Of a stretch of DNA of 64,000 nucleotides, positions 1 through 6,889 are shown piece after piece (within the stretch, counting starts at the first letter, position 1; each line of letters starts with the position of its first letter). Source of the stretch: Actinokineospora globicatena (GTDB lineage Bacteria; Actinomycetota; Actinomycetes; Mycobacteriales; Pseudonocardiaceae). The DNA is taken from assembly GCF_024171945.1 (NCBI RefSeq), contig NZ_JAMTCR010000002.1, positions 2,356,001 to 2,420,000 on the forward strand. Direction: 5' to 3'. The translations under genes were made by a program, and so were the position numbers. A model generated the notes under the pieces. That model did not search any database. It was not told where the DNA came from and saw only the letters and a program-made list of their open reading frames with translations.

Positions 1-2
1 CG

Positions 3-617
3 ATGAGCGGCGGGCGGCCGCTGGTGGTCTATTCCGGGCGCAGCGACCTCATGCAGCATGGTGCGCACGAATCCGCGTTGATGGTGCGCGGCATCGGGCC
101 GGAGCGCGCGGTGCGCATGATCGTGAACGGCGCGCCGCCGGAGACGGTGCGGGCGGCCCGGCGGTTGCTGTCGCAGGTCGCCGGACGTGCGGTTGAGGTG
201 CGCCCGTACTCCGCGGACAAGGCGGCGCAGCGCGAGTTGGTCCGCGCGGCGGACATGGTCATCGTGCCCGCGCACGCGGAGAACGTCGGCATGACCGCGC
301 TGGACGCGATCATGGCGGACGTGCCGGTGCTGGTGCCGGACACCTGCGGGGTGGGCAACTTCCTGGCCAGGAGCGGCCGGGTCGACCCGCGGTTGGCCGA
401 GCACTCGGTGATCCGGCGCGCCGAGGGGGAGGACATGGCGCCGATCGGGCGATGGGTAGCCGGACTCGCGGCGGTTGTGGACGACCCGCGGACGGCCCGG
501 CGGCGGGCGGCGGAACTGCGCGAGGCGGTGGTGACCGCGCTGCGGACGCTGCAGAGCGCGGGTCAGTCGGCAGGCGATCTGATCAAGTCCATCATGACCG
601 TGCGCGAGGAGAAGTGA
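3..617 (+). CDS. Glycosyltransferase-like protein (GT-B fold), C-terminal part, 5' truncated by the window
   Basis: The visible 204 residues look like the nucleotide-sugar-binding half of a GT-B (GT4-type) glycosyltransferase. A strand reading PLVVYSGRSD is followed by alternating helices and strands, and by an acidic stretch near residues 88-105 (HAENVGMTALDAIMADVPVLVP) that resembles the E-x7-E donor-site region of the family. The first ATG lies 2 bases from the window edge and the protein opens in mid-domain, so the true start is probably upstream and the N-terminal acceptor domain is missing. The stop overlaps the next ATG by one base (TGATG), which indicates one operon with translational coupling. 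Family assignment is moderate; acceptor and sugar are unknown. Confidence 0.55.
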   Translation: MSGGRPLVVYSGRSDLMQHGAHESALMVRGIGPERAVRMIVNGAPPETVRAARRLLSQVAGRAVEVRPYSADKAAQRELVRAADMVIVPAHAENVGMTALDAIMADVPVLVPDTCGVGNFLARSGRVDPRLAEHSVIRRAEGEDMAPIGRWVAGLAAVVDDPRTARRRAAELREAVVTALRTLQSAGQSAGDLIKSIMTVREEK

Positions 618-1114
618 TGACCGACGACTTGGCGGCGCGGTACGAAGTCCTTCGGGCGGCCGCGGCCGATGTGGTCCACCACCAAACGCCGCACGACCCC
701 CCGGTGCCGTACACGGCGGAGCTGGATGAGTTGTACCGGTTGCTGTTGGCTGATCAGGGTTCGGCCACGCAGGTGGGGACATCGGCGGGCCCTGTCGATC
801 CGACGCGGTTCAGCCTGGCGTTCACCGACTTCCGGGACGACGGGTCGTCGGCCCCTTATGGTTTGGTGGAGTTGGCGGCTCAGCTTCGCGAGGACCTCGC
901 GGGTGATCGCGGTCTCGGCGAGCACGCGCCGGGCGAGCCGGATCGAGATGTGCACTTGTCGCAGGTGCGGGCGTTGGTGATCGGTCAACTCCTCGAAGAG
1001 GTGGCGGGGCGACTTGCTCCGGGGCCCGCCGTCGGCATGGCGGAAGCGGGTCGTGGCCTCGCCGAGCTGGCGACCAAACTCTCCGAGCAGCTGATCAACA
1101 TGACCTCCGTGTGA
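617..1114 (+). CDS. Hypothetical protein, 165 aa
   Basis: I do not recognise this protein. It is 165 residues, soluble, mostly helical and acidic, with no signal peptide or membrane segment. A long helical C-terminus (about residues 115-160) ends in leucine-rich heptad-like spacing that could mediate oligomerisation. The ATG at 617 is chosen because it overlaps the stop of the upstream glycosyltransferase-like gene. An in-frame ATG at 452 would lie inside that gene and gives an Arg/Gly-rich low-complexity extension typical of out-of-frame translation. The gene is probably co-expressed with its neighbours on both sides. Confidence 0.6.
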   Translation: MTDDLAARYEVLRAAAADVVHHQTPHDPPVPYTAELDELYRLLLADQGSATQVGTSAGPVDPTRFSLAFTDFRDDGSSAPYGLVELAAQLREDLAGDRGLGEHAPGEPDRDVHLSQVRALVIGQLLEEVAGRLAPGPAVGMAEAGRGLAELATKLSEQLINMTSV

Positions 1115-1160
1115 CCTCCGTCGGGTCCTCATGAGACGGAACGACCGGCAGGGGTTCGCC

Positions 1161-2795
1161 ATGCGCATTGGGATCATCGGCGGTGTGGCCGTTCTCCTCG
1201 AGGAGGGACCGGGCCGGACCGCGCATATCGCGGCGGACGCCCCGGTGGCCGGGCAGGTCGTCACGCTGCCGGACGGGCGGCGGGTCAAGCGGCTACCGCT
1301 GAGCGAGTTCGAGTCCACGTTCACCTCGAGCATACTGCCGTCCAAAATGGATGCGCTCGGGTTCGACCCAAGAATGGGATTCCTGGCCGAGGAACCCGTC
1401 CGGCAGATCCGCACGGAGGTCCCGAACGGCCACGCGGTGGCCGATTTCGCCTCGGTGCTAACGGAACCCGCCGCGGGCACCGAGCCGGGCACGGCCCCGC
1501 TCGACGTGGTCCCCGGTTTCGAGCGCGCGCTTCTCGCGGCCATGCCGGAGGGGTACCAACGGCTGCTGGTCGACTGCGAGGCCACGGGGCCGCGGATGAA
1601 GATCGCGGGCATCGTCCAGGGTGTGGACGGCCACATCCGGTACTGGTCGCCGCCCGCCATGATCGGTCAGTGGTTGCACCGGCAGCGGATGCGGGACTAC
1701 CACCCCACCCGGGGGACGTGGTGGCGCGCGCAGTTCGAGGTGCGCCAAGGCGTCCTGGCGAAGATCACCTACCTCGTCGAGCCCGTGGACTTGGCGACCG
1801 ACGCGGACGCCGAGGCCGAGCTGCGCACGCTTCCCCGCAGCGCGGCCGCCACCCCGGATTGGCTGCTCGCGGCGGCCGTGCGCGGTGCGCAGGTCCGTAC
1901 CGCGCGGCGGGCCGAGCAGGCGCTTGCCGGACCGCCGGAACCGGTCCGGTTGTTCGACGGAGTGGACGACGAGGGGCGGCCGACGTGGTACCGGCCGGTG
2001 CTCGGGGCGCTGGAACGCGAGGCCGTGCTGGCCTACCTGGAGGGCGCGCCACTCGTGCTGTCCGCCAGCGGCAAGAATCGGGACGCGCTGGGCACCGAGG
2101 ACGTGGTGCCGATGGGCTTCCACACCGACGGCCGGTTCGTCTGGCCGAGCGCGGTGGCGTACTACCTGCGGGCACATGGGGTCCCGCCGGTCCTGCCGCT
2201 GGTGGAGTGGATCAGGGCGGCGCGGTACCGGCTGCCGGACGGCGTCGCGACCATCACGATGGACCGGGCGGCGGCATCGGTCGTCGGCCGCCCGTGGGAC
2301 GAGTCCGAAGTGGAGGCCAAAGCGCGCCGGGCGCTGGGGCTGGTGGAGGCGGTGGTCATCGACAAGCGGATCAACCCCCGGTACTACAGCCTGTTCGCCG
2401 AGCGAGAAGACGCCTGGTGCCTGATCCGCGACGGAGACCGATACCGCGTCCAGTGGTCGTCGAACCAGTCAAGCGCGGTCCGCTTCAACAACATCCAACA
2501 GGCCGCCGCTTACCTAGCAGGTCAGCTATCCGCCACCGCCGCCACCCTCAAGCTCAACCCAAGCGACAAGCCCCCACCACCCCCGCCCGCCCTGCCGAAA
2601 GGCCACAACCCCCGCGAGAACGCCCCCTTCACCGCCGAGACCTACCTGAACGAGGACTACCGCCCAACCCCTGACCCCGGCATGGACATCCCGACCAACC
2701 ATATCGACAACTTTCGCCACCATAAGGTTCCCCACCAGAACCACCCCAGGCCCCCATGGACTCCCCAAACATCGGCCCCACGGAACGGCCTCTAA
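1161..2795 (+). CDS. Hypothetical protein, 544 aa, modular, proline-rich linker near C-terminus
   Basis: This is an unrecognised actinobacterial protein with at least three parts. The N-terminal ~110 residues are rich in short strands. A middle part (about residues 130-250) carries an aromatic stretch, GTWWRAQFEV followed by KITYLVEP, of the kind seen in polymorphic-toxin immunity or ESX-linked proteins. A C-terminal part (about 390-450) contains YYSLFAEREDAWCLIRDGD and a strand-helix pair. The tail is Pro/His-rich and probably disordered. I prefer the ATG at 1161 over the one at 1131 because AGGGG sits 6-7 bases upstream of 1161, while 1131 has no ribosome-binding site. It lies 46 bases after the previous stop, probably in the same operon. 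A role in toxin immunity or secretion is only a guess. Confidence 0.55.
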   Translation: MRIGIIGGVAVLLEEGPGRTAHIAADAPVAGQVVTLPDGRRVKRLPLSEFESTFTSSILPSKMDALGFDPRMGFLAEEPVRQIRTEVPNGHAVADFASVLTEPAAGTEPGTAPLDVVPGFERALLAAMPEGYQRLLVDCEATGPRMKIAGIVQGVDGHIRYWSPPAMIGQWLHRQRMRDYHPTRGTWWRAQFEVRQGVLAKITYLVEPVDLATDADAEAELRTLPRSAAATPDWLLAAAVRGAQVRTARRAEQALAGPPEPVRLFDGVDDEGRPTWYRPVLGALEREAVLAYLEGAPLVLSASGKNRDALGTEDVVPMGFHTDGRFVWPSAVAYYLRAHGVPPVLPLVEWIRAARYRLPDGVATITMDRAAASVVGRPWDESEVEAKARRALGLVEAVVIDKRINPRYYSLFAEREDAWCLIRDGDRYRVQWSSNQSSAVRFNNIQQAAAYLAGQLSATAATLKLNPSDKPPPPPPALPKGHNPRENAPFTAETYLNEDYRPTPDPGMDIPTNHIDNFRHHKVPHQNHPRPPWTPQTSAPRNGL

Positions 2796-2824
2796 ATGAT
2801 CAGATATCTCACCAACCACTAAGA

Positions 2825-3021
2825 ATTCCAGAGACAAAGCCTCCCAGCAGACAACCGTGTCCACCGCATTCGGGTTCCGGAGGCGAACCCTCCCAGATAA
2901 CCAAACGCCCCCACCACACTTAAGGGTCCGAGGCGAAGACTCCCGGACACAGTCAAACGTGCCCACTCACTCGGCGGTCCGGAGGCAAAGCCTCCCAGAC
3001 GGGCCTGGGGTCGCACCCCAG
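2825..3021. repeat. Tandem intergenic hairpin repeat, period 51 bp, four degenerate units
   Basis: Four units begin near 2825, 2876, 2927 and 2978, an exact 51-bp period. Each carries a short inverted repeat of the form GGAGGC-AAA-GCCTCC, best preserved at 2981-2995. The intervening ~30 bases are also similar between units (each contains a C-rich CCCAC/CCACC stretch), so these are tandem duplications and not CRISPR spacers. Immediately after the last unit is a perfect 7-bp stem with a 3-base loop (CTGGGGT-CGC-ACCCCAG, 3005-3021). Function is unknown. It could end transcription of the upstream gene or be a dispersed repeat family of this genome. Confidence 0.7.
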
Positions 3022-3074
3022 AAAAACAACGAGCGACCCAGTTCGCGCTTTTCGCGAAACACAGGTCACCCAGA

Positions 3075-3197
3075 GTGAGTGCCCCCGGCGCGGCTCGTAC
3101 AGCATCCACACGAAACCGTATCCGCCGTGAGCTGCTGGTTTCCGCCGCCGTCGAGGTCGTTCGGCGTCGTCGCCGGTCAGGCGGTGGTGCCTCATGA
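3075..3197 (+). CDS. Small basic protein, 40 aa, first gene of an integrative-element-like cassette
   Basis: A GTG at 3075 opens a 40-codon frame ending TGA at 3195-3197, which overlaps the next ATG at 3194 (ATGA). The product is strongly basic: an Arg-rich helix (NRIRRELLVSAAVEVVRRRRR) followed by a short Gly/Ser tail. Small basic ORFs coupled to a CxxC protein and a DUF2637 membrane protein are a recurring arrangement next to actinomycete integrative-element genes, and this matches that pattern. The start is supported mainly by coupling and codon pattern, since the ribosome-binding site is weak. The gene may no longer be under selection because its partner DUF2637 gene is broken. Confidence 0.5.
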   Translation: MSAPGAARTASTRNRIRRELLVSAAVEVVRRRRRSGGGAS

Positions 3198-3394
3198 ACT
3201 CGGAGAAGATCGTCACCGGGTTGACCCTGGTGCAGGCCGATAGACTGGCCTGCGTTGTGTGTGGAGCCGACTACCTCTGGGTTCACGTTGCGCATGTTCC
3301 GGCTGGCCGGTCGGGAACTGGCTCGCAGGTCGTCGCTTGCGTAAGCTGCCGCCCGGATGATCAGCATAGCGAGGCCGGAGGTGTGCTGTGGTGA
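3194..3394 (+). CDS. Small CxxC...CxxC protein, 66 aa
   Basis: This is a 66-residue protein with paired cysteines, ADRLACVVCGADY at residues 16-28 and VACVSC near residues 47-52, a likely zinc-ribbon-type fold. Similar small proteins occur next to DUF2637 genes in Streptomyces and related integrative elements. Its ATG overlaps the stop of the 40-aa ORF, and its own stop overlaps the GTG of the DUF2637 pseudogene (GTGGTGA at 3388-3394), so all three were once translationally coupled. No catalytic role is apparent. DNA binding or protein contact is possible, by inference only. Confidence 0.6.
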   Translation: MNSEKIVTGLTLVQADRLACVVCGADYLWVHVAHVPAGRSGTGSQVVACVSCRPDDQHSEAGGVLW

Positions 3395-4049
3395 GCGTCA
3401 CCACGAATCCGGCTCGGCGGGATCGCTCGCTGTGAGCGCAGGGCGCCTGCATCGCGTGGGTCGCGCTTGGCGCGCCGAACGCCTCGCACCGGCATGGTCA
3501 GGAGATCACGTCATGGTTCGGCGTGGGCCAGACCAGGGCGGCGATCGGTCCGCTGATAGTGGACGGCTTGCTGACTACGGCCACGGTCGAGTTGTGGAAG
3601 ACCGGGGCAGTGGCTGGTGGGCGACGTGGATGGCGTTCGTGTTCGGCATATGCCTGTCGCTGTGCGCCAACGTCGTGGCCGCCCCGGAGTGAACGTATTC
3701 GCCGTCACGGTTGCCGCGTGCCCGCCGCTGGCGCTGCTGCTGGCGGTCGGCTGCCCAACCGTGCGCTTAAGCGGCACCGCGCCGAGACCGCGAGCAAGAC
3801 CAGTACCGAGCCGTGCGAGACCGGCGACGAGACGGCTCCGGTGATGCGTCTCGTGGTGGTCCCAGGCGAGTCTCGCCAGGTGGAGCTGACCGCTCGAAGG
3901 GCCGCATGCCGACCGGCGCGGAGTTGGACCGGATCGCGGGCACGAACAACTATGGTCGTGTCTTGCGCAGGCGGCAGGAAGTTGGACGGCCCCCAGCGTC
4001 GTCCGAGGTCAGTCACCCCTGCCGCCTACAGCAGTCAATCAAAGAGTAG
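3391..4049 (+). pseudogene. DUF2637 (SpdB-like membrane protein) pseudogene, one nonsense mutation and about four frameshifts
   Basis: Reading from GTG 3391, codon 15 is TGA where the family has Trp (DRSL-stop-AQGACIAWVAL). The same frame then gives an unmistakable DUF2637 segment (ACIAWVALGAPNASHRHG, then IGPLIVDGLLTTATVELWKT). Near 3618 the homology moves to another frame (WWATWMAFVFGICLSLCANVVAAPE). Near 3690 a one-base deletion moves it again (NVFAVTVAACPPLALLLAV). Near 3755 it moves once more (NRALKRHRAETASKT), and near 3900 a last time (GRMPTGAELDRIAGTNNYGRV, ending at a TAG at 4047-4049). The intact protein would have about four membrane helices and a C-terminal winged-helix-like tail. 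These genes are typical of actinomycete integrative and conjugative elements. The copy is clearly non-functional. Confidence 0.85.
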
Positions 4050-4094
4050 GGCGGACGCTGCTGGGCAGCTACGGATGCCAGGTGGGCGGTCCGA

Positions 4095-4106
4095 TAGCCT
4101 GAGCCG
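4095..4106 (+). promoter_or_regulatory. Candidate -10 element for leaderless hsdM mRNA
   Basis: TAGCCT at 4095-4100 lies exactly 6 bases upstream of the GTG start of hsdM, the spacing expected when transcription begins at the start codon. No ribosome-binding site is visible before the GTG, which agrees with a leaderless transcript. No good -35 is seen. Confidence 0.4.
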
Positions 4107-5624
4107 GTGATCACAGGTGAGCTAAAGAGTAAGATCGACCGCGTGTGGGACGCCTTCTGGTCTGGGGGGAAGTCCAACCCGTTGGAGGTCATCGAGCAGA
4201 TCACCTACCTGATGTTCATCCGCAGACTTGATGACATCGAGAAGCTTAAAGAGCGTAGAGCGGCTCGGACCGGCAAGCCGGTGGAGAACCCGATCTATAC
4301 CGAGGACAACCAGTTGCTGCGCTGGTCCCATTTTGTCAACGAATCCCCCGAGAACATGCTCAGCCGAGTACGCGACGGGGTGTTTCCCTGGCTACGAAGG
4401 CTCGGTGGCGAGGAGTCGACGTACTCGCACCACATGAAGGACGCCCGCTTCGCCATCCCCACGGCCAATCTGCTCGCCAAGGTCGTCGATATGCTCGACG
4501 GCATCCCACTGGACGAGCAGGACACCAAGGGCGATCTGTACGAGTACATGCTCGGCAAGATCGCGACCGCTGGACAGAACGGGCAGTTCCGCACCCCGCG
4601 GCACATCATCCAGCTGATCGTCGAGATGACGGCTCCGGGGCCCAAGGACGAGATCTGTGACCCAGCATGCGGTACTGCGGGCTTCCTCGTCGCTTCCGCA
4701 GAGTACGTGAACCGAACGCATCGTGAGGCCCTGATGGGGCCCGAGCAGCGCAGGCACTTCAACGAGAGCATGTTCCACGGGTTTGACTTCGATGACACGA
4801 TGCTGCGCATCGGCAGTATGAACATGCTGCTGCACGGCGTCGAGAACCCCGATATCCGATATCGCGACTCCCTCGCACAGAGCGCGGCCGGTGAGGCCGA
4901 GCGGTACTCGCTGATCCTCGCCAACCCGCCGTTCGCGGGGAGCCTGGATTACGAGGTTACCGCAAAGGACTTGCAGGCGGTCGTCAAGACCAAGAAAACT
5001 GAACTGCTCTTCCTCGCCCTGTTCCTGCGGCTGCTGAAGCCCGGTGGGCGAGCGGCTGTCATCGTGCCAGACGGCGTGCTGTTCGGCTCTAGCAAGGCGC
5101 ACAAAGACTTGCGCCGCATTTTGGTTGAGGACCACACGCTCGACGCCGTGGTAAAACTCCCGGGCGGGGTCTTCAAGCCGTACGCCGGGGTATCCACCGC
5201 GATCCTGTTCTTTACCAAGACCAACAGTGGTGGAACCCAAAATGTTTGGTTCTACGAGGTCACGGCGGACGGCTGGAGCCTGGACGACAAGCGTAACCCG
5301 CTACTGACCGAGGACAAGCTCGGCCCGATCCCCAACGAAGCGTTGGACGAGGCAGAACATACCAAGAACAACCTGCCCGACGTGCTGGCCCGATGGAACC
5401 GGCGTAACGGCACCGAGCAGGAGCGGGTCAGGACTGAACAGAGCTTCTGCGTCCCGAAAGCGGACATCGCCGCCCTGGGCTACGACCTCAGCCTCAACCG
5501 ATACAAGGAGATCGTCCACGAGGAAGTCAAACACCGGGCACCGGGCGACATCCTGGACGAGTTGGCACGAATTGAGGCGGAGATCCAGCAGGGCATGAGC
5601 GAGCTGAAGGGAATGCTGGGATGA
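4107..5624 (+). CDS. hsdM: Type I restriction-modification system, DNA methyltransferase subunit HsdM
   Basis: This is the N6-adenine methyltransferase subunit of a type I R-M complex. With HsdS it forms the M2S methylase that protects host DNA, and HsdR binds to make the nuclease. The 505 residues match the family length. An N-terminal HsdM helical domain (about 5-135) is followed by the methylase domain with SAM-binding motif I (ICDPACGTAGF, about residues 184-194) and catalytic motif IV NPPF (about residue 273). The GTG start is supported by the leaderless-type -10 box 6 bases upstream. The stop overlaps the hsdS ATG (ATGA), so the two subunits are co-translated. Confidence is high. Confidence 0.96.
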   Translation: MITGELKSKIDRVWDAFWSGGKSNPLEVIEQITYLMFIRRLDDIEKLKERRAARTGKPVENPIYTEDNQLLRWSHFVNESPENMLSRVRDGVFPWLRRLGGEESTYSHHMKDARFAIPTANLLAKVVDMLDGIPLDEQDTKGDLYEYMLGKIATAGQNGQFRTPRHIIQLIVEMTAPGPKDEICDPACGTAGFLVASAEYVNRTHREALMGPEQRRHFNESMFHGFDFDDTMLRIGSMNMLLHGVENPDIRYRDSLAQSAAGEAERYSLILANPPFAGSLDYEVTAKDLQAVVKTKKTELLFLALFLRLLKPGGRAAVIVPDGVLFGSSKAHKDLRRILVEDHTLDAVVKLPGGVFKPYAGVSTAILFFTKTNSGGTQNVWFYEVTADGWSLDDKRNPLLTEDKLGPIPNEALDEAEHTKNNLPDVLARWNRRNGTEQERVRTEQSFCVPKADIAALGYDLSLNRYKEIVHEEVKHRAPGDILDELARIEAEIQQGMSELKGMLG

Positions 5625-6841
5625 GCGTTCCCGCGATCAAGCTGGGCGAAGTAGCGGAGATTAATCCGCGCCTGCACGCACGTCCTGCGGATGACGCACT
5701 CGTCTCATTTCTTGGCATGGCCGATGTGGATGCCGAGAGTGGAACGACTTCACGAGGCAAGGAACGCAGGTTCAGTGAAGTTTCCAAAGGGTACACGCAG
5801 TTCGCGGATGATGATCTCCTCGTGGCCAAGATCACCCCCTGCTTCGAGAATGGCAAGATCGCTCAAGCGAAGCTTGAGCACCCCTATGGCGTCGGATCTA
5901 CCGAGTTTCATGTCATTCGACCAAATATGGCCAAGCTTGACAAACGATTCCTGCTAAGATTCCTCCGCCAGCCTTACGTGCGTGTTGCTGGTGAAAGAAG
6001 GATGACCGGGAGTGCTGGACAACGGCGGGTTCCCGAAGCCTATCTTGCCAATTTGCCCATTCCGCTCTACTCTATGGAAAAGCAGCGCGGGATCGCACAA
6101 GTTCTCGACACTGTAGATGCACTGCGCGCCAAGCGCCGCCGAGCCGTCGCCCTACTCGATGACCTCGCCCAATCCATCTTTCTTGATATGTTTGGCGATC
6201 CCTTGGATAATCCGATGGGGTGGGATCGAGTACGAATGGGAGACTTTCTGAAGCGTATCGATAGTGGGAAAAGTCCCCGGTGTCTAGACCGTTCGGCATC
6301 GCCAGAAGAGTGGGGGGTGTTGAAGCTGGGAGCGGTGACGCGATGTACGTACTTGCCTGAACAGAACAAAGCCCTTCCTAGCGACAGTGAAGTCGATGAG
6401 AGAAACGAGGTGAAACCCGGAGACCTGCTATTTAGCCGAAAGAACACGCCTGAATTGGTTGCCGCTTCGGCGTATGTTCGAGAGACGAGAGAGCGCCTTC
6501 TTTTGCCGGACCTCATCTTTCGTCTGGTTGTCGAGAATGAATCTCGTGTAGATAAAGTCTATTTGCACGGCTTGTTGACCTATTCAACCAAAAGGCGAAA
6601 GCTTCAAGAGCTTGCATCTGGTAGTGCTGCGTCGATGTCAAACATATCCAAATCTAAGCTTTCTGAGTTTGAATGTGAAATTCCTCCGGTGCACCTGCAG
6701 TGGAAATTTGCCTCTCGACTTGAGGCGTTGGAAGGTGTCAAGCGCACCCACCTAGACCACCTCACCCAACTCGACGCGCTGTTCGCCTCTCTCCAACACC
6801 GAGCCTTCCGGGGTGAACTCTGGGACAGCGCGGCCGAGTGA
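5621..6841 (+). CDS. hsdS: Type I restriction-modification system, specificity subunit HsdS
   Basis: This is the DNA-recognition subunit: two target-recognition domains (about residues 5-150 and 205-360), each followed by a conserved helical spacer (LLDDLAQSIFLDMFG near 183-197; LTQLDALFASLQHRAFRGEL near the end). Each domain reads one half of a bipartite target site. The 406 residues are typical. The second recognition domain (about 6180-6720) is strikingly richer in A/T than the flanking genes and uses codons such as ATA, AAA and TTT that are rare elsewhere in the window. That is the usual sign of domain exchange by recombination. ATGA overlap with hsdM; hsdR starts 48 bases downstream. Confidence 0.95.
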   Translation: MSVPAIKLGEVAEINPRLHARPADDALVSFLGMADVDAESGTTSRGKERRFSEVSKGYTQFADDDLLVAKITPCFENGKIAQAKLEHPYGVGSTEFHVIRPNMAKLDKRFLLRFLRQPYVRVAGERRMTGSAGQRRVPEAYLANLPIPLYSMEKQRGIAQVLDTVDALRAKRRRAVALLDDLAQSIFLDMFGDPLDNPMGWDRVRMGDFLKRIDSGKSPRCLDRSASPEEWGVLKLGAVTRCTYLPEQNKALPSDSEVDERNEVKPGDLLFSRKNTPELVAASAYVRETRERLLLPDLIFRLVVENESRVDKVYLHGLLTYSTKRRKLQELASGSAASMSNISKSKLSEFECEIPPVHLQWKFASRLEALEGVKRTHLDHLTQLDALFASLQHRAFRGELWDSAAE

Positions 6842-6889
6842 CGCTACCCTCGGGGGTCGGACTGTCGGCCGCCGGAAGGGCAACCAACT

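Noticed and set aside
2825..3021. Regular repeat spacing that could be taken for a CRISPR array
   Set aside because: Repeats are degenerate, only four, and the spacers are similar to each other. No cas genes are present.
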